A DNA stretch of 64,000 nucleotides from CAVWCQ01 sp963753545 (GTDB taxonomy: Bacteria > Chloroflexota > Anaerolineae > Aggregatilineales > Aggregatilineaceae). The position numbers were made by a program, and so were the translations under genes. The notes below the pieces were generated by a model. The model made no database searches and had not been told where the DNA came from. It was given only the letters and a program-made list of their open reading frames with translations. The stretch lies in NCBI GenBank assembly GCA_963753545.1, contig CAVWCQ010000008.1, positions 248,001 to 312,000 of the forward strand. The letters are read 5' to 3'. Positions 1 to 9,103 of this stretch are shown here, in pieces. Each line of letters starts with the position of its first letter. The first letter of the stretch is position 1.

Positions 1-135
1 GGCTACCGGCACAGTCATGGCTGCGTCAATATGTCCATCACCGACGCCTACTGGGCCTTCAATTGGAGCAAGGACGGCGGCTTCGATACGCCGTATGTTT
101 ACGTCTATAGTTCTGGCGAATATAAAAACGGCTGA
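1..135 (+). CDS. L,D-transpeptidase, C-terminal end (partial)
   Basis: Only the last 44 codons lie in the window, in the frame starting at base 1 and ending with TGA at 133-135. They contain SHGCVNM, the catalytic cysteine motif of YkuD-type L,D-transpeptidases, followed by a family-typical DAYWAFNW and a PYVYVY strand. Such enzymes make 3-3 peptidoglycan cross-links or attach proteins outside the membrane. The N-terminus, signal peptide and any substrate-binding domain are outside the window. A strong terminator follows 25 bases downstream. Confidence 0.85.
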   Translation, partial: GYRHSHGCVNMSITDAYWAFNWSKDGGFDTPYVYVYSSGEYKNG

Positions 136-160
136 CAGCACCGCTTGCTGCGCCTGTTTT

Positions 161-210
161 GCGGGGCGATCCCAGGCGACTGAAAGTCGCACCGGATCGC
201 CCCGTTTTTT
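161..210 (+). terminator. Rho-independent terminator after L,D-transpeptidase
   Basis: An 11-bp perfect inverted repeat (162-172 and 194-204) encloses a second short hairpin (about 176-190) and is followed by six T residues at 205-210. It lies directly downstream of the L,D-transpeptidase stop. Confidence 0.85.
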
Positions 211-268
211 GTGGGCTTACAATCGGTGGCCCAATGCAGTTGCAAATGGATCGGATAACGTGGTTTTT

Positions 269-420
269 GTAGGGGCGCTGCTTAGCTTGCGAAGCAAGCC
301 CTGCGCCCGATCGCGACTTAAGCCAGGGAATGCTCTTTTCTAAATCGTTTTCCCTTCCCCCCGCGAAGCTGTGGGGGAAGGGGCAGGGGATGGGCCTGCC
401 CGCGATCCACAACGCTTATG
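269..420. repeat. Intergenic repeat: R-type (269-309) plus REP-like Z-type (317-420)
   Basis: The left part is a 41-base unit starting GTAGGGGCGCTGCTTAGC. Relatives occur at 23.6, 24.1, 24.6, 29.9 and 40.6 kb. The right part contains a CCTTCCCCC/GGGGGAAGG stem and recurs nearly unchanged at 10733-10850, and in diverged form at 63.1 and 63.3 kb. No gene is supported between 211 and 513; the remaining bases show nothing recognisable. Confidence 0.75.
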
Positions 421-513
421 TTTCAGCGTATCTTTATGGGATAGTCGAAAAGTTCATAACAGCCGCTAAGCCGCTGCGCCCACTAACATGATCCAATCGA
501 AAAGTTAAAGAGT

Positions 514-1197
514 TTAGAGCCTCCGGACTGCCGTGACGATTTCCGGCGGTACTTTGTGCCGGGCCAGCGAGTTCAACCACAGCACAAACTCACCCGGCTG
601 GCGTATCACAATCCCGCTCAACTGGCCGTAGTGCTTGAGGAAGTCGGCGGCGCTCGTAAATCCGCGCCGGGTGAAGAAGTCTTCGGTTTTGCGCTCCGCC
701 AGTTGGCGCAGAGTCGCCCCCGCGCGGGTCAGGTCGGCTTCGGAAAGATCGCGTTCGGCAGCCAGCCACAGCAGGTTGATCATACTCGGCGGCATCTGCC
801 CCACCTTATCGCACAGCACCGCCATCAACTTCCCTGTGCTATCCCCGTCCTCCAGTTCGGTACTGCGGATCCGCCGGACTTCGACGTTAAAGGGAGTATG
901 AGTTTTGAACGTGACAGTGAAATCGGGCCCGCGCTGTTTGGAGGCGGCATAAGTTTCGTATTCGAGTGTAAATCGTTCTTCGCGCAGCAGCAGTACGGCG
1001 GTTTCCAGTTCGGCGCGCAAATCCTGCATGCCGCCGTCGTCGCGCGCGTTTTTCAGCTTGGCGCGGATCTTGCCGCTGTAGCTGGTGGCAAATGCCCTGA
1101 ACCGGCGCGAATCACGGACCCATCCCTCAAAATCAGGATAGAGGGCAGGTTTTTTGCCGTCAAAGATGGTATCAAGCAGATCGTCAAGTGTGGTCAT
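514..1197 (-). CDS. Hypothetical protein, possible PD-(D/E)XK nuclease fold
   Basis: This is a soluble 227-residue protein with no signal peptide or membrane segment. I do not recognise a named family. Around residues 62-110 the order is a helix with an acidic residue (ELETAVLLL), then GPDFTV, then FNVEVRR. This is the spacing of a PD-(D/E)XK core: Asp in the second strand, then E-x-R where E-x-K is usual. The lysine-to-arginine change could weaken or abolish catalysis. It starts about 25 bases after the stop of the upstream gene (1222-1507) on the same strand, so the two probably form one transcript. The nuclease idea is inference from motif spacing. Confidence 0.55.
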   Translation of the reverse strand: MTTLDDLLDTIFDGKKPALYPDFEGWVRDSRRFRAFATSYSGKIRAKLKNARDDGGMQDLRAELETAVLLLREERFTLEYETYAASKQRGPDFTVTFKTHTPFNVEVRRIRSTELEDGDSTGKLMAVLCDKVGQMPPSMINLLWLAAERDLSEADLTRAGATLRQLAERKTEDFFTRRGFTSAADFLKHYGQLSGIVIRQPGEFVLWLNSLARHKVPPEIVTAVRRL

Positions 1198-1221
1198 CGG
1201 GTGGGTTGGCCCGCCCCTTGC

Positions 1222-1507
1222 TCAATAGACCTTGATCTCTACCGCTTCGGCAATTTGCGCCTGGGGATTGGTCATGATCGTGCCCTCGACACGGCCCCAC
1301 ACCACGCGCATGGCGGCCAGCAGCGCCTCGGCCTGCTTCACGGTATCAAATTCAAGCTCGATGATGACATAGTTCGGATTGTCGATGGGGCGCAAAATCT
1401 GGTAGCGGCGCACGCCTGACCTTTCCCGCCCAGACCGGATCACTATCAAACGCTTTTTTCCACCCTTCGAAATCAGGAACCGGATGTTCGATCCGCAAAA
1501 CGTACAT
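1222..1507 (-). CDS. Small conserved hypothetical protein, frameshifted near 1432
   Basis: The natural start is the ATG at 1507, which reads MYVLRIEHPVPDFEGW and continues to about residue 25. The rest (SGVRRYQIL to AEAVEIKVY) is in another frame. Removing one T near 1432 joins the halves into a roughly 94-residue protein. It resembles small ferredoxin-like (ABM/cyclase-type) proteins seen beside regulators; that resemblance is from memory. A longer reading from a GTG at 1515 gives a nonsense N-terminus with no resemblance to the family. The single-base indel may be a sequencing error. Confidence 0.6.
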
Positions 1508-1579
1508 CCTGACACCTCATATGGTCTGGTTTTTCGTCCTTTATTTCATAATATAATGCCTGGAAATGCGAGTCGGTAT

Positions 1580-2841
1580 TTACAGCGCGAACCCATCCAC
1601 ATGATAGGGCACGGCGCGTGTTTGCGGGGCGACAGACCGGATGCCGCTCTGCATCTCCTGAAGCTGCGCGGTGATCTCCTCATCCGTCAGATCGTGAATC
1701 CCGGCGACAGTCGTCAAAAATGGGTATTCCGTCCCCGGCGCGGCCACATAATTGGACAGGTAAACCAGATCGTTCGGGCCAAGGTCCATCTGCCCGGATG
1801 ACCTCAATCGTGCGTTCAACGTGGCTCTTTGCGAACTGATCCCCGCCGATGCCCGCCATGACGATCACGCCCACCGCGACGCCGCCCGCCCGCAGGGACT
1901 GCACCGCGCTGATCGCATCTTCCGCCAACCCCGGTTTGTTCATAAAGCGCAGCAGCTCGTTGTCACCCGTTTCCAGGCCGATATAGGCGCGTTCCAGGCC
2001 CAGCGCGTGCAGTTCCGCCCAGTTCTCCGGCGATTTGCGGTCGACATCGAAGGCGCTGACGAAGGAATAGACGGCTTATTTGAGTCTCCGAAAACTTCCT
2101 GTGTGATCTCAAAAATGGCGCGCAGCCGGGCCTGGGGAATGACCAGGGCGTTGGCATCTGCCAGGAATATGCCCCGCCGCATGCTCAACCCTGCCCGGAA
2201 GAAATCGCGCACCGCCAGGCAGTGTTCGCGGAAAGCTTCCGGTGTTTTGATGCGAAAGGGGCGGTCACGGTACAGCCCGCAGAACGTGCAGCGGTTCCAC
2301 GAACAGCCCTCCGTCGCTTGCAGCACCAGGGCGAGATACTGGTCGGGAGGCAGGATGCTCACTGGCAGGTAAAGATCGCGGAACACCGCGCCATCCGCCG
2401 CTAATCGCTCTGGGCCAAAGGCGCTGATGCAGGCCAATGCTTCTGCCATCTGGTCACGTTCCTCTGCCGGTATGTCCAGCCGGTCCAGGGAGTCCGCCAG
2501 CCCGCGCAGCGACCGGAACGTGCGGTCCAGCAGGGCGGCGCTTTCATCCGGAGGCAGTTCACGGCGTGCGCGGCAGGCCATTCTGCGCCGCGCCAATTTG
2601 CGCGCGCTTTGCCTGCCGCGCTAGTTTGCGCCGCGCTAGTTTGCGCCGCGCGCTGCCGTTCTAACAGGCGGTGATCCAGGGTGCGCTGGTAGCTGCGCTC
2701 GTCCAAAAAGAGCGCCAGCAGGCGTCCAGCCTGGTCAAAACTGTAGCTCTCACCAAAACGCGGCGAAATAACCCATGCCGCTCCTGCGAGGCTGGCTGTG
2801 ATGGTATCGGCAGTAAGGGGATCGGTTGTGTGCAGCGGCAT
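1580..2841 (-). pseudogene. Radical SAM protein, broken by about three frameshifts
   Basis: Four consecutive reading frames carry one continuous protein: an N-terminal segment (2841 to about 2590), a central segment holding TEGCSWNRCTFCGLY, a segment beginning VYSFVSAFDVD near 2070, and a C-terminal segment after about 1800 ending YHVDGFAL. The C-x4-C-x2-C cluster is the iron-sulfur site of an AdoMet radical enzyme of the kind also seen in archaeal and Thermotogales radical SAM proteins. The substrate is unknown. Breaks lie near 2590, 2070 and 1800. A perfect 15-bp tandem duplication at 2615-2644 adds an in-frame five-residue repeat (QTSAA) near the N-terminus. Either the gene is decaying or the assembly has several indels here. 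Confidence 0.75.
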
Positions 2842-2941
2842 GATCGATGGGTGTCCTATGCTAGGTTGCCGTAATTGTGATCTACACTAGAATTATAGCG
2901 TAATGAGAATTAGCTGAATGAGGCCGCAAAAGGGGAAGCGT

Positions 2942-3541
2942 ATGGCCGATTTCAATCAGAATGAATCATTTGAACTGTCAGCATACGATCCGAACTGGCC
3001 GATCCTGTTCCAACAGGAGGCCGATCAGATCGCGGAAGTAATGGGTGATGATGCGCTGGAAATCGAACATATCGGCAGCACATCCGTGCCCGGCCTGAGC
3101 GCGAAACCGATTATTGACGTGCTGCTGGTCGTAGAGGAACTCGGCCCGGTGGATAGTTACGAGAAGCGCCTGGAGCCGCTCGGCTACCATGCCTATGCCC
3201 ATATCGATTTTAACAAGGCTGAGCATCTCTTTTTGTGGAAAGGCGAGCCGCGCACCCACCACCTGCATATCGTGGAATATGCGACCTGGGAACACCAGCG
3301 CCACATCATCTTCCGCGACTATCTGCGCCGCCACCCGGAGGTCGCCCGCCAGTATGAAGCGGTGAAGCGCGAATTGGCTGTGGCCTTTCAAGCAAAGCGC
3401 CCTGCCTACACCAAGGGTAAAACCGCGTTCATCAAGTCAATTGTCGCCTACGCTCTCGAAGAGATCGCCAATCCATCGCTGCGCCTGTTTGATCAGGAGC
3501 ATCCCGCTTCGGACGCTGCTTCTGAACCGCCGAGCGAATAG
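2942..3541 (+). CDS. GrpB/UPF0157 family nucleotidyltransferase-like protein
   Basis: The 199-residue protein carries the GrpB signature HIGSTSVPGLSAKPIIDVLL (residues about 44-63), which belongs to the nucleotidyltransferase fold, and a family-typical HHLHIVEY segment. Some homologues are fused to dephospho-CoA kinase, but no kinase is present here. The exact reaction is not established. I chose the ATG at 2942 because AGGGGAAG lies at the right distance; an upstream in-frame ATG at 2918 lacks a ribosome site. The gene ends 14 bases before the next gene, so the two are likely co-transcribed. Confidence 0.85.
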   Translation: MADFNQNESFELSAYDPNWPILFQQEADQIAEVMGDDALEIEHIGSTSVPGLSAKPIIDVLLVVEELGPVDSYEKRLEPLGYHAYAHIDFNKAEHLFLWKGEPRTHHLHIVEYATWEHQRHIIFRDYLRRHPEVARQYEAVKRELAVAFQAKRPAYTKGKTAFIKSIVAYALEEIANPSLRLFDQEHPASDAASEPPSE

Positions 3542-3555
3542 AAAGAGTCTGCGCC

Positions 3556-5067
3556 ATGCCAACCGTTCTGCCTCGCTGCCCGCGGTGTAACGCGCTGATG
3601 ATCCCGTCTGGCAATCAATTATGGTGCCAGTTTTGCGGTCAAACGCGTGATGATCCCGATGCCCAGCAGCGGTTGGAGCAGTACCGGGCAACTCGCACGG
3701 ATCAGGACGGTTACGAGCCGCCGACGCGCACACTGTTGGATGATGAGCAGCGTCATCTGTTGAACGAAGCGTGGGCCTGGATTCAGGAAGGCGATTTTAA
3801 GGCGGCCCAGTTTTTGCTGCGGCCCGCCATCAGCCACACCGCGAATTTTGCCGATGCCTGGTATCTGCTCTCGAAAACGACCACCGATCCCCATGAACGG
3901 CTGCTCTATTTGGAGCAGGCGTTGGCGGCCCAGCCTTACCACGAATACGCATGGCGCGAGAAGGGTATTCTGGAAGGAGTCATCCCGCCCGGTGAGGGCC
4001 ATCTCCAGGATCAACCGGACCCCGTAGACCCTGTTGCGGCGACCTCTGAAACCCAGAACTGCCCCCAATGCGGCGGGCGTCTGGCCTATAATGCGGCGGT
4101 TGGCCTGCTGGTCTGCCAGCACTGCGGCTTCCGGCCCGGCCAGGAAGCGCGCCCCGCTGGCATCACCGGCGGCTATCAAAAGCTCGATAACGCGCTGCTT
4201 CAGCGGCGCTTCGGGTTCTCGAAGGAATGGCACATCGGCAAGCGCGTGCTGGTTTGCCAGAACTGCTGCGCGCAAATCACCCTCAGTGGATCGACTCTCT
4301 CCGCCCGGTGCCCCTTCTGCGATACGGCCCATGTGCTTGTCCAGGATGCAGTTGGCTCGTTTGAGGAACCGGACGGCCTGATCCCCTTTCGTATGGATCG
4401 CAAAGCGGCGGCCCAGGCGATCCACGAGCGGCTTGATCCGGCGGCGCGGGAGTTAATCGCAAGCGGCGATTTTACCGCGCTCTACCTGCCGTTCTGGGCC
4501 TTCTCTCTGACAACCACGACGCTCGAAGACTTTATGCCATTTACGCTGGGCGTGAAGGATGTACTCGTCAGCGGCGTGATACAGCCGCGCCAGCTCGTCC
4601 TCACCGAATTGATGCCCTATCACCTGGATGATCTGATCGCCTACGATCACCGTTATCTGGCGACATGGCCCGCCCAGATTTACAGCGTCGATGCGATCCA
4701 GGCGTCAATCACGGGGTGGGCCTATATCAAATATGCGGCGCGCCGCCGCACACAGGGCCACGTCCTGCCCGATATCGAGTTGGCCCGCACCGATCGGCCC
4801 TACAACCAGGGCGCGCAATTGGGCGATCTGGATCGGGCGCGCATCAAGAACCTGCTCTACCGGCTCCTGCTGCTGCCTGTCTGGATGGTCACGCTCCACA
4901 TGAGCGACGACACGCGCCGCCCGGCTGTCGTGAACGGTCAGACCGGAGAAGTAGTCGTCTCCGCCAGTTTTGCCCAACTTGAAACGATTATCAGCCGCCG
5001 TGATCCGGTGATCCGCCCGCTGCCGCGCCGCAAAGTGATCCGGCCTTTGCCGCCCAAACCTGGATAA
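3556..5067 (+). CDS. Zinc-ribbon and TPR protein of unknown function
   Basis: The 503-residue soluble protein has several CxxC pairs: CPRC...CQFC at residues about 8-27, CPQC...CQHC at about 168-190, and CQNC...CPFC at about 232-255. These should form three zinc ribbons. Between the first and second lies a TPR-like helical region (DAWYLLSKTTTDPHERLLYLEQAL). The C-terminal 220 residues contain an LPFWAFSL segment and a mixed alpha/beta domain that I cannot name. Zinc-ribbon proteins with a LPFW motif are frequent in Chloroflexota; a role as adaptor is a guess. It follows grpB closely and is ended by a terminator at 5117-5150. Confidence 0.8.
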   Translation: MPTVLPRCPRCNALMIPSGNQLWCQFCGQTRDDPDAQQRLEQYRATRTDQDGYEPPTRTLLDDEQRHLLNEAWAWIQEGDFKAAQFLLRPAISHTANFADAWYLLSKTTTDPHERLLYLEQALAAQPYHEYAWREKGILEGVIPPGEGHLQDQPDPVDPVAATSETQNCPQCGGRLAYNAAVGLLVCQHCGFRPGQEARPAGITGGYQKLDNALLQRRFGFSKEWHIGKRVLVCQNCCAQITLSGSTLSARCPFCDTAHVLVQDAVGSFEEPDGLIPFRMDRKAAAQAIHERLDPAARELIASGDFTALYLPFWAFSLTTTTLEDFMPFTLGVKDVLVSGVIQPRQLVLTELMPYHLDDLIAYDHRYLATWPAQIYSVDAIQASITGWAYIKYAARRRTQGHVLPDIELARTDRPYNQGAQLGDLDRARIKNLLYRLLLLPVWMVTLHMSDDTRRPAVVNGQTGEVVVSASFAQLETIISRRDPVIRPLPRRKVIRPLPPKPG

Positions 5068-5116
5068 GCACTCTTTCCTGGACTGCTATTGATACCTTCC
5101 CGTAAGGTGTAAGGCG

Positions 5117-5150
5117 GAAGGCCCCTTGCAGTCAGGGGGCCTTCATTTAA
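5117..5150. terminator. Bidirectional terminator
   Basis: A 9-bp stem (5117-5125 with 5136-5144) sits between two convergent genes. Downstream T-rich sequence is present on the plus side, and the stem also ends the minus-strand gene at 5147. Confidence 0.7.
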
Positions 5151-6127
5151 TTTTTCAGCTTGTGTTTGCTCAACTCGTTATACAGCGTAATGAAGTGATC
5201 CGGCCCTTGCGTCACCGATTCGCGCAGCCCTTTGTTGCCATGATGTTCCGCAATGCCTCGCGCCATATAGAACCCCACCAGATCCAAAACAATATCTTCC
5301 GGTTGGCTGGCATCGCGCCGTGAGTCATCCAGCGGATCGTCAGGCTGTCCTTTTTTGCGGGCTGCTTCTACCGCGCCGTTCCACCGTTCGATATACCCGC
5401 CCAGGTTGTTCGCGTCCAGGTTGAGGGCCTGATCGTAAAATTCCAGGTTGTGGCGGTAGCTGAGATACCAGGCAATCCCGCGCCGCAGCAGCAACTCTTT
5501 CAGGCGGTCGATGGGTTTTTCAATACCCACGCCGCGCCCAAGTGAAGCAGCATAGTCGCCATAGGCCAGTTGAAACGCTTCGTGATTGAAGAAGCCGAAA
5601 CGGATCATATCAACGAGCAAACTCAGCGAGAACTGCCCCAGGTAATTCTCCAGGTGCGGGCGCGCCTGCGTGAGATTGACGACCATCCCATGAAATTCCT
5701 CGCCCTCGGAATCCTTGAAGGTGCGCACGTAGCCAAAGGCTGGAATACCGACCGTCGTCAGAGCCAGGGTGAGCTGCAGATCCTGCATATAGGTGACAGG
5801 GAACAGCGCCTCGACTTCGGCAAATGCTGTCAGGTGCTGCGGGTTATCGCGCAGGTCGCGCAGCAGGTCTTGCAGTTGATCCCGGTTGGCGAAACAGTCG
5901 GCCAGGGAGTAGGGATCGGTCTCGCTGGGGGTGCCCTTCTCGAAATAATTCGTGAGTTCGTCCAGGAGTACGGTCCCGGTATTAAGCATGTGCTGTGTCG
6001 TCAGTTCGACGAGGTGAATACTCGGAGCATTACGGATGTCGGAGGCACGGTCCCAAACCCCTTCAGAACTGCGGATGGTCAGGGGCAGCCGCGCCGCGCT
6101 GTCATCAAACGTGTAATGTATTTTCAT
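5147..6127 (-). CDS. Hypothetical protein (326 aa)
   Basis: This soluble protein has no signal peptide and no family I can name. The middle (residues about 165-200) reads FGFFNHEAFQLAYGDY, an NHE sequence that recalls metallopeptidase-like helices but lacks a complete HExxH motif. The N-terminus starts MKIHYTFDDSA with AAGGAAAA upstream, which supports the start. It is transcribed alone, divergently from the MFS gene at 6235. The last 30 residues are rich in charged residues. Confidence 0.7.
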   Translation of the reverse strand: MKIHYTFDDSAARLPLTIRSSEGVWDRASDIRNAPSIHLVELTTQHMLNTGTVLLDELTNYFEKGTPSETDPYSLADCFANRDQLQDLLRDLRDNPQHLTAFAEVEALFPVTYMQDLQLTLALTTVGIPAFGYVRTFKDSEGEEFHGMVVNLTQARPHLENYLGQFSLSLLVDMIRFGFFNHEAFQLAYGDYAASLGRGVGIEKPIDRLKELLLRRGIAWYLSYRHNLEFYDQALNLDANNLGGYIERWNGAVEAARKKGQPDDPLDDSRRDASQPEDIVLDLVGFYMARGIAEHHGNKGLRESVTQGPDHFITLYNELSKHKLKN

Positions 6128-6234
6128 GCTTTTCCTTGTCGGTCAAAGTCCGGTTGTGTCGTGAGCCACGATTGTATAGAGATGCGGTATAGTTAGCTAG
6201 GCCAATTTAGAAAATTCTATCAAAAGGTTAAGGT

Positions 6235-7719
6235 ATGTCTTCCTCTCAGCCCGATTATTCCCGCAAGTGGTGGATCATGCTCTCGGTGGCGATGGGCACT
6301 TTTTTATGCACCATCGACGGCAGCATCGTCAATATCGCGCTGCCCACGCTCGATGATAAACTGCACACCCATTTTTCAACCGTTCAGTGGGTTGTGGTCA
6401 GCTATCTGCTGGTCATCACTTCGCTGATGTTAGGCGTAGCCCGGCTGGGCGATATGTTCGGCAAGAAGCGCCTCTACCAGCCCGGCATGGTCCTCTTTAC
6501 GTCTGCTTCGGTGCTGTGCGGGCTGGCCCCCTCCATCGGCTTTCTGATTGCCTTCCGGGCAATTCAGGGCATCGGCGCGGCGCTGATCATGGCCCTCGGC
6601 ATGGCGATTGTCACCGAATCCTTCCCGCCTACCGAGCGCGGGCGCGCCCTGGGCATCTCCGGGACGGTGGTCTCGCTGGGTATCAGTCTGGGGCCGACTC
6701 TGGGTGGGCTGCTGCTCGGCACGGTGGGCTGGCGCGCGATCTTCCTGGTCAATCTGCCCGTGGGCATCCTGGGCGTTTATCTCGTCGGGCGTTTCGTGCC
6801 CGATACCCGTCCGCCCGGTGGACAGCGCTTTGACTTCGCGGGCGCGCTGATCATGCTGGCGACGCTAACCGCCTTCGCGCTCGCCCTGACCTTTGGCCCG
6901 ACAACGGGCTGGTCCGATCCCAAAATTATCGGGTTGTTTGCCGCCGCCGTGATCGGCCTGATCCTGTTCATGACCATCGAGCAGCGCCTCGATCAGCCCA
7001 TGATCGATCTGAGTCTGTTCCACGATGTGCTGTTTTCGATCAGTCTTCTGACCGGATTTATGGTGTTTATCATCATCGCCGGGCTGTTTGTGCTGCCGTT
7101 TTACCTGGAACAGGTGAAGGGCCTCAGTACCATGCAGATCGGGCTGTATCTGACGGTTTTCCCGGCGGCGCTCGGCCTGACTGCCCCCGTAGCCGGGTCG
7201 CTGTCGGATCGCTACGGGTCGCGCGGGATCGCCGTGATCGGGCTGATCGTCGTCGCGGTAGGGTGCTGGGGGGTGTCCAACCTCGACGCCAGCACATCAA
7301 CCATCGGCTATATCCTCCGCGTGCTGCCGCTCGGCTTTGGGGCAGGGTTATTCCAGTCGCCCAACAACAGCGCCATTATGGGATCGGCCCCGCGTGAACG
7401 GCTGGGCGTTGCCTCCGGCCTGATGGCGATCTCGCGCACACTGGGCCAGATGACCGGGATTGCTGTGATCGGCGCTGTCTTTTCCAGCCGGGTGATCGCC
7501 GCTGCCAGCCTGAAAGCCGGGACGGATGTAGTGGATGCCCCGCACTGGGCGATTGTCGAAGGGGTTCAGGCTGCCTATCTGGTCGCCGCCGCCCTGATCG
7601 GCGTCAGCGTGGTGCTGTCGGTGGTCGCCTTCCGCTTGGAGCGCAGGCGCAAAGCGAATCGTGTTGTCCTCGCTGAACAGCAGCCCTACAAAAACATGAC
7701 AGACATGAGCCATCCCTGA
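6235..7719 (+). CDS. MFS transporter, DHA2 (EmrB/QacA) drug:H+ antiporter family
   Basis: The 494-residue protein has about 14 hydrophobic segments, the length and number expected of the DHA2 family. Motifs include GSIVNIALPTL at the end of the first helix, a family-typical ARLGDMFGKKRL loop (motif A) near residue 62-80, and a RAIQGIGAALIM stretch. These proton-driven pumps export drugs or lipophilic compounds. The start is supported by AAAGGTTAAGG before the ATG. No adjacent regulator is seen; the neighbour upstream is divergent. The sequence appears intact. Confidence 0.9.
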   Translation: MSSSQPDYSRKWWIMLSVAMGTFLCTIDGSIVNIALPTLDDKLHTHFSTVQWVVVSYLLVITSLMLGVARLGDMFGKKRLYQPGMVLFTSASVLCGLAPSIGFLIAFRAIQGIGAALIMALGMAIVTESFPPTERGRALGISGTVVSLGISLGPTLGGLLLGTVGWRAIFLVNLPVGILGVYLVGRFVPDTRPPGGQRFDFAGALIMLATLTAFALALTFGPTTGWSDPKIIGLFAAAVIGLILFMTIEQRLDQPMIDLSLFHDVLFSISLLTGFMVFIIIAGLFVLPFYLEQVKGLSTMQIGLYLTVFPAALGLTAPVAGSLSDRYGSRGIAVIGLIVVAVGCWGVSNLDASTSTIGYILRVLPLGFGAGLFQSPNNSAIMGSAPRERLGVASGLMAISRTLGQMTGIAVIGAVFSSRVIAAASLKAGTDVVDAPHWAIVEGVQAAYLVAAALIGVSVVLSVVAFRLERRRKANRVVLAEQQPYKNMTDMSHP

Positions 7720-7784
7720 TTTTGTGTAAAGCCCCTGTTCTCAATTCCCTCTCCCCACCGGGTCGCCATCCAAAGAATCGGCAG

Positions 7785-7835
7785 TTCCGTAGGGGCAGGG
7801 CCAAGCGCAGCCGCCCTGCCCAGGTTTTTGAGGCA
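7785..7835. repeat. R-like intergenic repeat
   Basis: A GTAGGGGCAGGGCCAAGCGC unit is shared with 10689-10728, where it is nearly identical. It lies between the convergent MFS and sugar-kinase genes; nothing else is recognisable in 7720-7883. Confidence 0.6.
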
Positions 7836-7883
7836 CAACTTGCCTCCCCAGACGCACGGGGGAGGGCGGGAGGATAGTCTCGT

Positions 7884-8868
7884 CTAACTCGCCGCTAGCG
7901 TCTTGTCGTTGGTGACGTTCACCATACGCAGCAGCGCGTCAATTCCCTTTGCATCGGGCAGAGACGGGATCGCCCCGTATCCGGTAGCCGTCAGCGCTCC
8001 AGCGGCACAGGACCGCGTGACAAGGGCGTGCAGCGTTTCATCGTCCAGCGCTTCGATGTTCATCGAATGGCTGATCAGCCCGTCCAGCAGGGACGCTGTG
8101 AACGCATCGCCCGCGCCCGTCGTCTCAACGACCTGGACATGCGGCGATGGCACGTGAGCGGTACGGCTGCCCACCTGATACCACGCCCCGTCACGCCCCT
8201 GAAGTCACGGCGGCAATTCTGCCCCGGAATCCAGCTTTTTTGAGCGCTGCTGCAAAATCCGGCTCGCCCGGTACGACAAATGCCAGGTCCGTCTCGCTGA
8301 TCTTCAGAATATCCGCATGGCTGATCGCTTCCATCATGGCGGCCCGCCCGTTCTCCTCGTTAGGCCACAGGTTGGACCGCCAGTTGGGATCGCACGAACA
8401 GGCAACTCCGGCGTCCTTCGCGATTCGAATGGCTTTCAGCGTCGCTTCGCGTGAGACGGGCGTCCGCAGACTGATCGATCCGTAGTGGACCACCAGCGCC
8501 TCTCGCACTTCTTCTTCGTTGATCTGGTCGGGAAGCAGGTAATCGTGCGCCCCGGTATTAAATTCGAAATCGCGGTCGCCTTGTGCCCCCTGTTTGACAA
8601 AGGCCAGCGTCGTAAAATGATCGGGATCAATGCGCAGGCCGCAGTCTACGCCGATTTCACCCAGGTCATTGATGATCTTTAGTCCGAACGCATCGTCCCC
8701 CACAGTGGCTATCAGGCGCGCATGGCGGCCCAATTTGGTCAGCCCGGCTGCAACGTTCGCTGGTGCGCCCCCGGTTGCTGCCGAGTACTGGCTCGCTGTG
8801 ACCAATGTTTTTCCGCGCTCGCGTGAAACAAAGTCGATGAGCGCTTCACCGATACATAGAACGTCCAT
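7884..8868 (-). CDS. PfkB-family carbohydrate kinase (fructokinase-like), one frameshift
   Basis: The protein begins MDVLCIGEALIDF, the first PfkB signature region, and ends with ETTGAGDAFTASLLDGL, where the aspartate is the catalytic base and the glycines form the anion hole. It should phosphorylate a sugar such as fructose or 2-keto-3-deoxygluconate; the exact sugar cannot be told. The reading frame is broken near 8190: TSGA is followed by a stop, while one base away GAWYQVGSRTAHVP continues the protein. Deleting one base restores a roughly 327-residue kinase, normal for the family. The ATG at 8868 has AAGGAG upstream; a longer reading to 8907 is less likely. Confidence 0.85.
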
Positions 8869-9103
8869 TGTACGGATGCTCCTTGACGTGGAACTCAACA
8901 GGGTCATTCCTGCTAGTCAGCAAGTATAACGCGATTTGAGCGAAATAGGTGCGGATTTAATGACTTTTTATCAAGCTGCATGCACGCTGAGTCTGCGCGT
9001 GTTGAAATCAGGTTGCTGGGATGTTGTCGCTCAGATTCCCTGAATGCGCAACATCGCGTAGAATTTGGAATACAATACGGCCCTGAAGTGAAAGGATGAT
9101 TCA

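Noticed and set aside
17..343. Long open frame beginning MAASICPSPTPTG
   Set aside because: It overlaps the L,D-transpeptidase end, a terminator and a repeat, and has no motif or ribosome site.
1222..1515. GTG start at 1515 for the small gene
   Set aside because: Its N-terminal residues do not fit; the ATG at 1507 plus one indel gives a coherent protein.
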